Source: Coccinella septempunctata
Taxonomy: Eukaryota; Arthropoda; Insecta; Coleoptera; Coccinellidae
Reading direction: 5' to 3'
Assembly: GCF_907165205.1 (NCBI RefSeq)
Contig: NC_058193.1
Coordinates: 13,871,544 to 13,935,543 of the forward strand
DNA length: 64,000 bases
In this document: positions 21,370 through 34,100 of the stretch, one piece after another
How positions within the stretch are numbered: the first letter of the stretch is position 1
Layout of the letters: each line of letters opens with the position of its first letter
Notes under the pieces: generated by a model
The model's input: only the letters and a program-made list of their open reading frames with translations
What the model was told of the DNA's origin: nothing
The model's database searches: none
Position numbers and translations under genes: made by a program

Positions 21370-24300
21370 ATGCACATGTTGAATTTCAGTTCGATAGTTC
21401 AAATAGGAATTGAGATTTCAGTGGTCAATTCGGCAAAGTGTGATATCAATTCCTCGAAAACTGTTGGATCAATTCGAACCAAATCTTGAAACTGCACATA
21501 GTTTTCGGATTGAGATGCACATGTTGAATTTCAGTTCGATAGTTCAGATAGGAATTGAGATTTCAGTGGACGATTCGACATAGTATCATTTGAATTCCTA
21601 AGGAACTATTGGATCAATTCGACCCAAATCTCGAAACTGTACACAGTTTTCGAATTGAGATGCACATGTTGAATTTCAGTTCGATAGTTCAGATAGGAAT
21701 TGAGATTTCAGTGGTCAATTCGGCAAAGTAAGATATCAATTCCTCGAAAACTCTTGGATCAATTCGAACCAAATCTTGAAAGTGCACATAGTTTTCGGAT
21801 TGAGATGCACTTGTTGAATTTCAGTTCGATAGTTCAGATAGGAATTGAGATTTCAGTGGTCAATTCGGCAAAGTGTGATATCAATTCCTCGAAAACAGTT
21901 GGATCAATTCGAACCAAATCTTGAAATTTTACACAGTTTACGAATTGAGATGCACATGTTGAATTTCAGTTCGATAGTTCAGATAGGAATTCAGAATTCA
22001 GTGGTCAATTCGGCAAAGTGTGATATCCATTCCTCAAAAACTGTTGGACCAATTCGACCCAAATCTTGAAACTGCACATAGTTTTCGAATTGAGATGCAC
22101 ATGTTGAATTTCAGTTCGATAGTTCTGATAGGAATTGAGATTTCAGTGGTCGATTCGAAAAAGTATCTTTTCAATTCCTGAGGAAGTAGTGGATCAATTC
22201 AAACCAAATCTTGAAACTGCACATAAATTTCGAATTGAGATGCACATGTTGAATTTCGGTTCGATAGTTCAGATAGGAATTGAGATTTCAGTGGTCAATT
22301 CGGCAAAGTGTGATATCAATTCCTCGAAAACTGTTGGATCAATTCGAACCAAATCTTGGAACTGCACATAGTTTTCGAATTGAGATGCACATGTTGAATT
22401 TCAGTTCGATAGTTCTGATAGGAATTGAGATTTCAGTGGTCAATTCGGCAAAGTGTGATATCAATTCCTCGAAAACTGTTGTTTTCAGTTCGATAGTTCA
22501 GATAGGAATTGAGATTTCAGTGGTCTATTCGGCAAAGTGTGATATCCATACCTCAAAAACTGTTGGATCAATTCGAACCAAATCTTGAAACTGCACATAG
22601 TTTTCGAAATGAGATGCACATGTTGAATTTCAGATCGATAGTTCTGATAGGAATGGAGATTTCAGTGGTCAATTCGGCAAAGTGTGATATCAAATCCTCG
22701 AAAACTGTTGGATCAATTCGAACCAAATCTTGAAACTGCACATAGTTTTCGAATTGAGATTCACATGTTGAATTTCAGTTCGATAGTTCAGATAGGAATT
22801 GAGATTTCAGTGGTCAATTCGGCAAAGTGTGATATCAAATCCTCGAAAACTGTTGGATCAATTCGAACCAAATCTTGAAACTGCACATAGTTTTCGAAAT
22901 GAGATGCACATGTTGAATTTCAGTTCGATAGTTCAGATAGGAATTGGGATTTCAGTGGTCAATTCGGCAAAGTGTGATATCAATTTCTCGAAAACGGTTG
23001 GATCAATTCGAACCAAATCTTGGAACTGCACATAGTTTTCGAATTGAGATGCACATGTTGAATTTCAGTTCGATAGTTCTGATAGGAATTGAGATTTCAG
23101 TGGTCAATTCGGCAAAGTGTGATAACAATTCCTCGAAAACTGTTGGATCAATTCGAACCAAATCTTGAAATTTTACACAGTTTTCGAATTGAGATGCACA
23201 TGTTGAATTTCAGTTCGATAGTTCAAATAGGAATTGAGATTTCAGTGGTCAATTCGGCAAAGTGTGATATCAATTCCTCGAAAACTGTTGGATCAATTCG
23301 AACCAAATCTTGAAACTGCACATAGTTTTCGGATTGAGATGCACATGTTGAATTTCAGTTCGATAGTTCAGATAGGAATTGAGATTTCAGTGGACGATTC
23401 GACATAGTATCATTTGAATTCCTAAGGAACTATTGGATCAATTCGACCCAAATCTCGAAACTGTACACAGTTTTCGAATTGAGATGCACATGTTGAATTT
23501 CAGTTCGATAGTTCAGATAGGAATTGAGATTTCAGTGGTCAATTCGGCAAAGTAAGATATCAATTCCTCGAAAACTCTTGGATCAATTCGAACCAAATCT
23601 TGAAAGTGCACATAGTTTTCGGATTGAGATGCACTTGTTGAATTTCAGTTCGATAGTTCAGATAGGAATTGAGATTTCAGTGGTCAATTCGGCAAAGTGT
23701 GATATCAATTCCTCGAAAACAGTTGGATCAATTCGAACCAAATCTTGAAATTTTACACAGTTTACGAATTGAGATGCACATGTTGAATTTCAGTTCGATA
23801 GTTCAGATAGGAATTCAGAATTCAGTGGTCAATTCGGCAAAGTGTGATATCCATTCCTCAAAAACTGTTGGACCAATTCGACCCAAATCTTGAAACTGCA
23901 CATAGTTTTCGAATTGAGATGCACATGTTGAATTTCAGTTCGATAGTTCTGATAGGAATTGAGATTTCAGTGGTCGATTCGAAAAAGTATCTTTTCAATT
24001 CCTGAGGAAGTAGTGGATCAATTCAAACCAAATCTTGAAACTGCACATAAATTTCGAATTGAGATGCACATGTTGAATTTCAGTTCGATAGTTCAGATAG
24101 GAATTGAGATTTCAGTGGTCAATTCGGCAAAGTGTGATATCAATTCCTCGAAAACTGTTGGATCAATTCGAACCAAATCTTGGAACTGCACATAGTTTTC
24201 GAATTGAGATGCACATGTTGAATTTCAGTTCGATAGTTCTGATAGGAATTGAGATTTCAGTGGTCAATTCGGCAAAGTGTGATATCAATTCCTCGAAAAC

Positions 24301-25017
24301 TGTTGTTTTCAGTTCGATAGTTCAGATAGGAATTGAGATTTCAGTGGTCTATTCGGCAAAGTGTGATATCCATACCTCAAAAACTGTTGGATCAATTCGA
24401 ACCAAATCTTGAAACTGCACATAGTTTTCGAAATAAGATGCACATGTTGAATTTCAGATCGATAGTTCTGATAGGAATGGAGATTTCAGTGGTCAATTCG
24501 GCAAAGTGTGATATCAAATCCTCGAAAACTGTTGGATCAATTCGAACCAAATCTTGAAACTGCACATAGTTTTCGAATTGAGATTCACATGTTGAATTTC
24601 AGTTCGATAGTTCAGATAGGAATTGAGATTTCAGTGGTCAATTCGGCAAAGTGTGATATCAAATCCTCGAAAACTGTTGGATCAATTCGAACCAAATCTT
24701 GAAACTGCACATAGTTTTCGAAATGAGATGCACATGTTGAATTTCAGTTCGATAGTTCAGATAGGAATTGGGATTTCAGTGGTCAATTCGGCAAAGTGTG
24801 ATATCAATTCCTCGAAAACGGTTGGATCAATTCGAACCAAATCTTGGAACTGCACATAGTTTACGAATTGAGATGCACATGTTGAATTTCAGTTCGATAG
24901 TTCTGATAGGAATTGAGATTTCAGTGGTCAATTCGGCAAAGTGTGATAACAATTCCTCGAAAACTGTTGGATCAATTCGAACCAAATCTTGAAATTTTAC
25001 ACAGTTTTCGAATTGAG
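21370..25017 (+). repeat. 1,824-bp higher-order repeat, two tandem copies (copies 2 and 3)
   Basis: Two near-identical units follow each other with a period of 1,824 bp (12 x 145 + 84). The 84-bp truncated monomers sit at about 22481 and 24303. Shared private variants include CAAAGTAAGATATC, CAGTTTACGAATTG, GGAATTCAGAATTCAG, ATCCATTCCTC and CACATAAATTTCG, all at the same spacing. Confidence 0.88.
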
Positions 25018-26124
25018 ATGCACATGTTGAATTTCAGTTCGATACTTCAAAGAGGAATTGAGATTTTAGTGGTCAATTCGGCAAAGTGTGATATCAATTC
25101 CTCGAAAACTGTTGGATCAATTCGAACCAAATCTTGAAACTGCACATAGTTTTCGGATTGAGATGCACATGTTGAATTTCAGTTCGATAGTTTAAATAGG
25201 AATTGAGATTTCAGTGGACGATTCGACATAGTATCATTCGAATTCCTAAGGAACTATTGGATCAATTCGACCCAAATCTCGAAACTGTACACAGTTTTCG
25301 AATTGAGATGCACATGTTGAATTTCAGTTCGATAGTTCTGATGGGAATTGAGATTTCAGTGGTCAATTCGGCAAAGTGTGATATCGATTCCTCGAAAACT
25401 GTTGGATCAATTCGAACCAAATCTTGAAATTTCACACAGTTTTCGAATTGAGATGCACATGTTGAATTTCAGTTCGATAGTTCAGATAGGAATTGAGATT
25501 TCAGTGGTCAATTCGGCAAAGTGTGATATCAATTCCTCGAAAACTGTTGGATCAAATTGAACCAAATATTGAAACTGCACATAGTTTTCGGATTGAGATG
25601 CACATGTTGAATTTCAGTTCGATAGTTCAGATAGGAATTGAGATTTCAGTGGACGATTCGACATAGTATCATTTGAATTCCTAAGTAACTATTGGATCAA
25701 TTCGACCCAAATCTCGAAACTGTACACAGTTTTCGAATTGAGATGCACATGTTGAATTTCAGTTCGATATTTCAGATAGGAATTGAGATTTCAGTGGTCA
25801 ATTCGGCAAAGTGTGATATCAATTCCTCGAAAACTGTTGGATCAATTCGAACCAAATCTTGAAATTTTACACAGTTTTCGAATTGAGATGCACATGTTGA
25901 AATTCAGTTCGATAGTTCAGATAGGAATTGAGATTTCAGTGGTCAATTCGGCAAAGTGTAATATCAATTCCTCGAAAACTCTTGGATCAATCCGAACCAA
26001 ATCTTGAAAGTGCACATAGTTTTCGGATTGAGATGCACTTGTTGAATTTCAGATCGATAGTTCTGATAGGAATGGAGATTTCAGTAGTCGAGTCGACAAA
26101 ATATCATTTCAATTCCTAAGGAAC

Positions 26125-26285
26125 TATTGGATCACATGCACATGTTGAAATTCAGTTCGATAGTTCAGATAGGAATTGAGATTTCAGTGGTCAATTCGGC
26201 AAAGTGTAATATCAATTCCTCGAAAACTCTTGGATCAATTCGAACCAAATCTTGAAACTGCACATAGTATCATTTGAATTCCTAA
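26125..26285. other. Doubly truncated monomers (42 and 82 bp lost)
   Basis: At about 26135 GGATCA jumps to CATGCACATG (42 bp lost). At about 26271 GCACATAGT jumps to ATCATTTGAATTCC, losing 82 bp at a shared ACATAGT 7-mer. Together they account for the 456-bp distance between the neighbouring full monomers (580 - 124). Confidence 0.87.
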
Positions 26286-28129
26286 GGAACTATTGGATCA
26301 ATTCGACCCAAATCTCGAAACTGTACACAGTTTTCGAATTGAGATGCACATGTTGAATTTCAGTTCGATATTTCAGATAGGAATTGAGATTTCAGTGGTC
26401 AATTCGGCAAAGTGTGATATCAATTCCTCGAAAACTGTTGGATCAATTCGAACCAAATCTTGAAATTTTACACAGTTTTCGAATTGAGATGCACATGTTG
26501 AATTTCAGTTCGATAGTTCAAATAGGAATTGAGATTTCAGTGGTCAATTCGGCAAAGTGTGATATCAATTCCTCGAAAACTGTTGGATCAATTCGAACCA
26601 AATCTTGAAAGTGCACATAGTTTTCGGATTGAGATGCACTTGTTAAATTTCAGTTCGATAGTTCAGATAGGAATTGAGATTTCAGTGGTCTATTCGGCAA
26701 AGTGTGATATCCATACCTCAAAAACTGTTGGATCAATTCGAACCAAATCTTGAAACTGCACGTAGTTTTCGAATTGAGATGCACATGTTGAATTTCAGAT
26801 CGATAGTTCAAATAGGAATTGAGATTTCAGTGGTCAATTCGGCAAAGTGTGATATCAATTCCTCGAAAACTGTTGGATCAATTCGAACCAAATCTTGAAA
26901 CTGCACATAGTTTTCGAAATGAGATGCACATGTTGAATTTCAGTTCGATAGTTCAGATAGGAATTGAGATTTCAGTGGTCAATTCGGCAAAGTGTGATAA
27001 CAATTCCTCGAAAACTGTTGGATCAATTCGAACCAAATCTTGAAACTGCACATAGTTTTCGAAATGAGATGCACATGTTGAATTTCAGTTCGATAGTTCT
27101 GATAGGAATGGAGATTTCAGTGGTCAATTCGGCAAAGTGTGATATCAAATCCTCGAAAACTGTTGGATCAATTCGAACCAAATCTTGAAACTGCACATAG
27201 TTTTCGAAATGTGAGGCACATGTTGAATTTCAGATCGATAGTTCTGATAGGAATGGAGATTTCAGTAGTCGAGTCGACAAAATATCATTTCAATTCCTAA
27301 GGAACTATTGGATCAATTCGAACCAAATCTTGAAACTGCACATAGTTTTCGAATTGAGATGCACATGTTGAATTTCAGTTCGATAGTTCTGATAGGAATT
27401 GGGATTTCAGTGGTCAATTCGGCAAAGTGTGATATCAATTCCTCGAAAACTGTTATATCAATTCGAACCAAATCTTGAAACTGCACATACTTTTCGGATT
27501 GAGATTCACATGTTGAATTTCAGTTCGATAGTTCAGATAGGAATTGAGATTTCAGTGGTCAATTCGGCAAAGTGTGATATCAATTCCTCGAAAACTGTTG
27601 GATCAATTCGAACCAAATCTTGAAAGTGCACATAGTTTTCGGATTGAGATGCACTTGTTAAATTTCAGTTCGATAGTTCAGATAGGAATTGAGATTTCAG
27701 TGGTCTATTCGGCAAAGTGTGATATTCATACCTCAAAAACTGTTGGATCAATTCGAACCAAATCTTGAAACTGCACATAGTTTTCGAAATGAGATGCACA
27801 TGTTGAATTTCAGATCGATAGTTCTGATAGGAATGGAGATTTCAGTGGTCAATTCGGCAAAGTGTGATATCAATTCCTCGAAAACTGTTGGATCAATTCG
27901 AACCAAATCTTGAAATTTTACACAGTTTTCGAATTGAGATGCACATGTTGAATTTCAGTTCGATAGTTCAAATAGGCATTGAGATTTTAGTGGTCAATTC
28001 GGCAAAGTATCATTTCAATTCCTGAGGAACCAGTGGATCAATTCGAACAAAATCTTGAAACTGCACATAGTTTTCGAATTGAGATGCACATGTTGAATTT
28101 CAGTTCGATAGTTCAGATAGGAATTGAGA

Positions 28130-29156
28130 TTTCAGTGGTCAATTCGGCAAAGTAAGATATCAATTCCTCGAAAACTCTTGGATCAATTCGAACCAAATCT
28201 TGAAAGTGCACATAGTTTTCGGATTGAGATGCACTTGTTGAATTTCAGTTCGATAGTTCAGATAGGAATTGAGATTTCAGTGGTCAATTCGGCAAAGTGT
28301 GATATCAATTCCTCGAAAACAGTTGGATCAATTCGAACCAAATCTTGAAATTTTACACAGTTTACGAATTGAGATGCACATGTTGAATTTCAGTTCGATA
28401 GTTCAGATAGGAATTCAGAATTCAGTGGTCAATTCGGCAAAGTGTGATATCCATTCCTCAAAAACTGTTGGACCAATTCGACCCAAATCTTGAAACTGCA
28501 CATAGTTTTCGAATTGAGATGCACATGTTGAATTTCAGTTCGATAGTTCTGATAGGAATTGAGATTTCAGTGGTCGATTCGAAAAAGTATCTTTTCAATT
28601 CCTGAGGAAGTAGTGGATCAATTCAAACCAAATCTTGAAACTGCACATAAATTTCGAATTGAGATGCACATGTTGAATTTCAGTTCGATAGTTCAGATAG
28701 GAATTGAGATTTCAGTGGTCAATTCGGCAAAGTGTGATATCAATTCCTCGAAAACTGTTGGATCAATTCGAACCAAATCTTGGAACTGCACATAGTTTTC
28801 GAATTGAGATGCACATGTTGAATTTCAGTTCGATAGTTCTGATAGGAATTGAGATTTCAGTGGTCAATTCGGCAAAGTGTGATATCAATTCCTCGAAAAC
28901 TGTTGTTTTCAGTTCGATAGTTCAGATAGGAATTGAGATTTCAGGGTCTATTCGGCAAAGTGTGATATCCATACCTCAAAAACTGTTGGATCAATTCGAA
29001 CCAAATCTTGAAACTGCACATAGTTTTCGAAATGAGATGCACATGTTGAATTTCAGTTCGATAGTTCAGATAGGAATGGAGATTTCAGTGGTCAATTCGG
29101 CAAAGTGTGATATCAAATCCTCGAAAACTGTTGGATCAATTCGAACCAAATCTTGA
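28130..29156 (+). repeat. 13-mer-type higher-order block, copy 4
   Basis: Same order from CAAAGTAAGATATC onward, with the 84-bp truncated monomer at about 28903. It lacks the leading GGACGATTCGACATAG monomer and is preceded instead by the GAGGAACCAGTGG type. A two-base deletion makes TTTCAGGGTC at about 28943, which is also found in copy 8. Confidence 0.82.
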
Positions 29157-30359
29157 AACTGCACATAGTTTTCGAATTGAGATTCACATGTTGAATTTCA
29201 GTTCGATAGTTCAGATAGGAATTGAGATTTCAGTGGTCAATTCGGCAAAGTGTGATATCAAATCCTCGAAAACTGTTGGATCAATTCGAACCAAATCTTG
29301 AAACTGCACATAGTTTTCGAAATGTGAGGCACATGTTGAATTTCAGATCGATAGTTCTGATAGGAATGGAGATTTCAGTAGTCGAGTCGACAAAATATCA
29401 TTTCAATTCCTAAGGAACTATTGGATCAATTCGAACCAAATCTTGAAACTGCACATAGTTTTCGAATTGAGATGCACATGTTGAATTTCAGTTCGATAGT
29501 TCTGATAGGAATTGGGATTTCAGTGGTCAATTCGGCAAAGTGTGATATCAATTCCTCGAAAACTGTTATATCAATTCGAACCAAATCTTGAAACTGCACA
29601 TACTTTTCGGATTGAGATTCACATGTTGAATTTCAGTTCGATAGTTCAGATAGGAATTGAGATTTCAGTGGTCAATTCGGCAAAGTGTGATATCAATTCC
29701 TCGAAAACTGTTGGATCAATTCGAACCAAATCTTGAAAGTGCACATAGTTTTCGGATTGAGATGCACTTGTTAAATTTCAGTTCGATAGTTCAGATAGGA
29801 ATTGAGATTTCAGTGGTCTATTCGGCAAAGTGTGATATCCATACCTCAAAAACTGTTGGATCAATTCGAACCAAATCTTGAAACTGCACATAGTTTTCGA
29901 AATGAGATGCACATGTTGAATTTCAGATCGATAGTTCTGATAGGAATGGAGATTTCAGTGGTCAATTCGGCAAAGTGTGATATCAATTCCTCGAAAACTG
30001 TTGGATCAATTCGAACCAAATCTTGAAATTTTACACAGTTTTCGAATTGAGATGCACATGTTGAATTTCAGTTCGATAGTTCAAATAGGAATGGAGATTT
30101 CAGTAGTCGAGTCGACAAAATATCATTTCAATTCCTAAGGAACTATTGGATCAATTCGAACCAAATCTTGAAACTGCACATAGTTTTCGAATTGAGATGC
30201 ACATGTTGAATTTCAGTTCGATAGTTCTGATAGGAATTGGGATTTCAGTGGTCAATTCGGCAAAGTGTGATATCAATTCCTCGAAAACTGTTATATCAAT
30301 TCGAACCAAATCTTGAAACTGCACATACTTTTCGGATTGAGATTCACATGTTGAATTTC

Positions 30360-31125
30360 AGTTCGATAGTTCAGATAGGAATTGAGATTTCAGTGGTCAA
30401 TTCGGCAAAGTGTGATATCAATTCCTCGAAAACAGTTGGATCAATTCGAACCAAATCTTGAAATTTTACACAGTTTACGAATTGAGATGCACATGTTGAA
30501 TTTCAGTTCGATAGTTCAGATAGGAATTCAGAATTCAGTGGTCAATTCGGCAAAGTGTGATATCCATTCCTCAAAAACTGTTGGACCAATTCGACCCAAA
30601 TCTTGAAACTGCACATAGTTTTCGAATTGAGATGCACATGTTGAATTTCAGTTCGATAGTTCTGATAGGAATTGAGATTTCAGTGGTCGATTCGAAAAAG
30701 TATCTTTTCAATTCCTGAGGAAGTAGTGGATCAATTCAAACCAAATCTTGAAACTGCACATAAATTTCGAATTGAGATGCACATGTTGAATTTCAGTTCG
30801 ATAGTTCAGATAGGAATTGAGATTTCAGTGGTCAATTCGGCAAAGTGTGATATCAATTCCTCGAAAACTGTTGGATCAATTCGAACCAAATCTTGGAACT
30901 GCACATAGTTTTCGAATTGAGATGCACATGTTGAATTTCAGTTCGATAGTTCTGATAGGAATTGAGATTTCAGTGGTCAATTCGGCAAAGTGTGATATCA
31001 ATTCCTCGAAAACTGTTGTTTTCAGTTCGATAGTTCAGATAGGAATTGAGATTTCAGTGGTCTATTCGGCAAAGTGTGATATCCATACCTCAAAAACTGT
31101 TGGATCAATTCGAACCAAATCTTGA
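30360..31125 (+). repeat. 13-mer-type higher-order block, copy 5 (partial)
   Basis: Begins in the middle of the unit, at AAACAGTTGG, directly after a monomer with CATACTTTTCGG. The truncated monomer is at about 31015. This is a recombinant start, and the same downstream order is shared with copy 9. Confidence 0.8.
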
Positions 31126-34100
31126 AACTGCACATAGTTTTCGAAATGAGATGCACATGTTGAATTTCAGTTCGATAGTTCAGATAGGAATGGAGATTTC
31201 AGTGGTCAATTCGGCAAAGTGTGATATCAAATCCTCGAAAACTGTTGGATCAATTCGAACCAAATCTTGAAACTGCACATAGTTTTCGAATTGAGATTCA
31301 CATGTTGAATTTCAGTTCGATAGTTCAGATAGGAATTGAGATTTCAGTGGTCAATTCGGCAAAGTGTGATATCAAATCCTCGAAAACTGTTGGATCAATT
31401 CGAACCAAATCTTGAAATTTTACACAGTTTTCGAATTGAGATGCACATGTTGAATTTCAGTTCGATAGTTCAAATAGGAATTGAGATTTTAGTGGTCAAT
31501 TCGGCAAAGTGTGATATCAATTCCTCGAAAACTGTTGGATCAATTCGAACCAAATCTTGAAACTGCACATAGTTTTCGGATTGAGATGCACATGTTGAAT
31601 TTCAGTTCGAAAGTTTAGATAGGAATTGAGATTTCAGTGGACGATTCGACATAGTATCATTCGAATTCCTAAGGAACTATTGGATCAATTCGACCCAAAT
31701 CTCGAAACTGTACACAGTTTTCGAATTGAGATGCACATGTTGAATTTCAGTTCGATAGTTCAGATAGGAATTGAGATTTCAGTGGTCAATTCGGCAAAGT
31801 GTGATATCAATTCCTCGAAAACTGTTGGATCAATTCGAACCAAATCTTGGAACTGCACATAGTTTTCGAATTGAGATGCACATGTTGAATTTCAGTTCGA
31901 TAGTTCTGATAGGAATTGAGATTTCAGTGGTCAATTCGGCAAAGTGTGATATCGATTCCTCGAAAACTGTTGGATCAATTCGAACCAAATCTTGAAATTT
32001 CACACAGTTTTCGAATTGAGATGCACATGTTGAATTTCAGTTCGATAGTTCAAATAGGAATTGAGATTTCAGTGGTCAATTCGGCAAAGTGTGATATCAA
32101 TTCCTCGAAAACTGTTGGATCAAATTGAACCAAATATTGAAACTGCATATAGTTTTCGGATTGAGATGCACATGTTGAATTTCAGTTCGATAGTTCAGAT
32201 AGGAATTGAGATTTCAGTGGACGATTCGACATAGTATCATTTGAATTCCTAAGGAACTATTGGATCAATTCGACCCAAATCTCGAAACTGTACACAGTTT
32301 TCGAATTGAGATGCACATGTTGAATTTCAGTTCGATATTTCAGATAGGAATTGAGATTTCAGTGGTCAATTCGGCAAAGTGTGATATCAATTCCTCGAAA
32401 ACTGTTGGATCAATTCGAACCAAATCTTGAAATTTTACACAGTTTTCGAATTGAGATGCACATGTTGAAATTCAGTTCGATAGTTCAGATAGGAATTGAG
32501 ATTTCAGTGGTCAATTCGGCAAAGTGTAATATCAATTCCTCGAAAACTCTTGGATCAATCCGAACCAAATCTTGAAAGTGCACATAGTTTTCGGATTGAG
32601 ATGCACTTGTTGAATTTCAGATCGATAGTTCTGATAGGAATGGAGATTTCAGTAGTCGAGTCGACAAAATATCATTTCAATTCCTAAGGAACTATTGGAT
32701 CAATTCGAACCAAATCTTGAAACTGCACATAGTTTTCGAATTGAGATGCACGTGTTGAATTTCAGTTCGATAGTTCTGATAGGAATTGAGATTTCAGTGG
32801 TCGATTCGACAAAGTATCTTTTCAATTCCTGAGGAAGTAGTGGATCAATTCAAACCAAATCTTGAAACTGCACATAGTTTTCGAATTGAGATGCACATGT
32901 TGAATTTCAGTTCGATAGTTCAGATAGGAATTGAGATTTCAGTGGTCAATTCGGCAAAGTGTGATATCAATTCCTCGAAAACTGTTGGATCAAATTGAAC
33001 CAAATATTGAAACTGCACATAGTTTTCGGATTGAGATGCACATGTTGAATTTCATTTCGATAGTTCAGATAGGAATTGAGATTTCAGTGGACGATTCGAC
33101 ATAGTATCATTTGAATTCCTAAGGAACTATTGGATCAATTCGACCCAAATCTCGAAACTGTACACAGTTTTCGAATTGAGATGCACATGTTGAATTTCAG
33201 TTCGATATTTCAGATAGGAATTGAGATTTCAGTGGTCAATTCGGCAAAGTGTGATATCAATTCCTCGAAAACTGTTGGATCAATTCGAACCAAATCTTGA
33301 AATTTTACACAGTTTTCGAATTGAGATGCACATGTTGAAATTCAGTTCGATAGTTCAGATAGGAATTGAGATTTCAGTGGTCAATTCGGCAAAGTGTAAT
33401 ATCAATTCCTCGAAAACTCTTATATCAATTCGAACCAAATCTTGAAAGTGCACATAGTTTTCGGATTGAGATGCACTTGTTGAATTTCAGTTCGATAGTT
33501 CAGATAGGAATTGAGATTTCAGTGGTCTATTCGGCGAAGTGTGATATCCATACCTCAAAAACTGTTGGATCAATTCGAACCAAATCTTGAAACTGCACAT
33601 AGTTTTCGAAATGAGATGCACATGTTGAATTTCAGATCGATAGTTCTGATAGGAATGGAGATTTCAGTGGTCAATTCGGCAAAGTGTGATATCAATTCCT
33701 CGAAAACTGTTGGATCAATTCGAACCAAATCTTGAAACTGCACATAGTTTTCGAAATGAGATGCACATGTTGAATTTCAGTTCGATAGTTCAGATAGGAA
33801 TTGAGATTTCAGTGGTCAATTCGGCAAAGTGTGATAACAATTCCTCGAAAACTGTTGGATCAATTCGAACCAAATCTTGAAATTTTACACAGTTTTTTAA
33901 TTGAGATGCACATGTTGAATTTCAGTTCGATAGTTCAAATAGGAATTGAGATTTTAGTGGTCAATTCGGCAAAGTGTGATATCGAAAACTGTTGAATCAA
34001 TTCGAACCAAATCTTGGAACTGCACATAGTTTTCGAAATGAGATACACATGTTGAATTTCAGTTCGATAGTTCTGATAGGAATTGAGATTTCAGTGGTCA

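Larger units (their letters stand above)
19115..29270 (+). repeat. Segmental duplication A, first copy (about 10 kb)
   Basis: The monomer order over this stretch recurs at about 40178-51500. The offset is 21,063 bp at the start, 21,498 bp from about 20.1 to 25.3 kb, 21,643 bp to about 27.8 kb, and 22,223 bp to the end. The offset changes by whole monomers (3, 1 and 4 units), as expected for unequal exchange after duplication. Rare shared events include GATATCGAAAACTG (20875 and 42373) and the double truncation at about 26.13-26.27 kb. Confidence 0.85.
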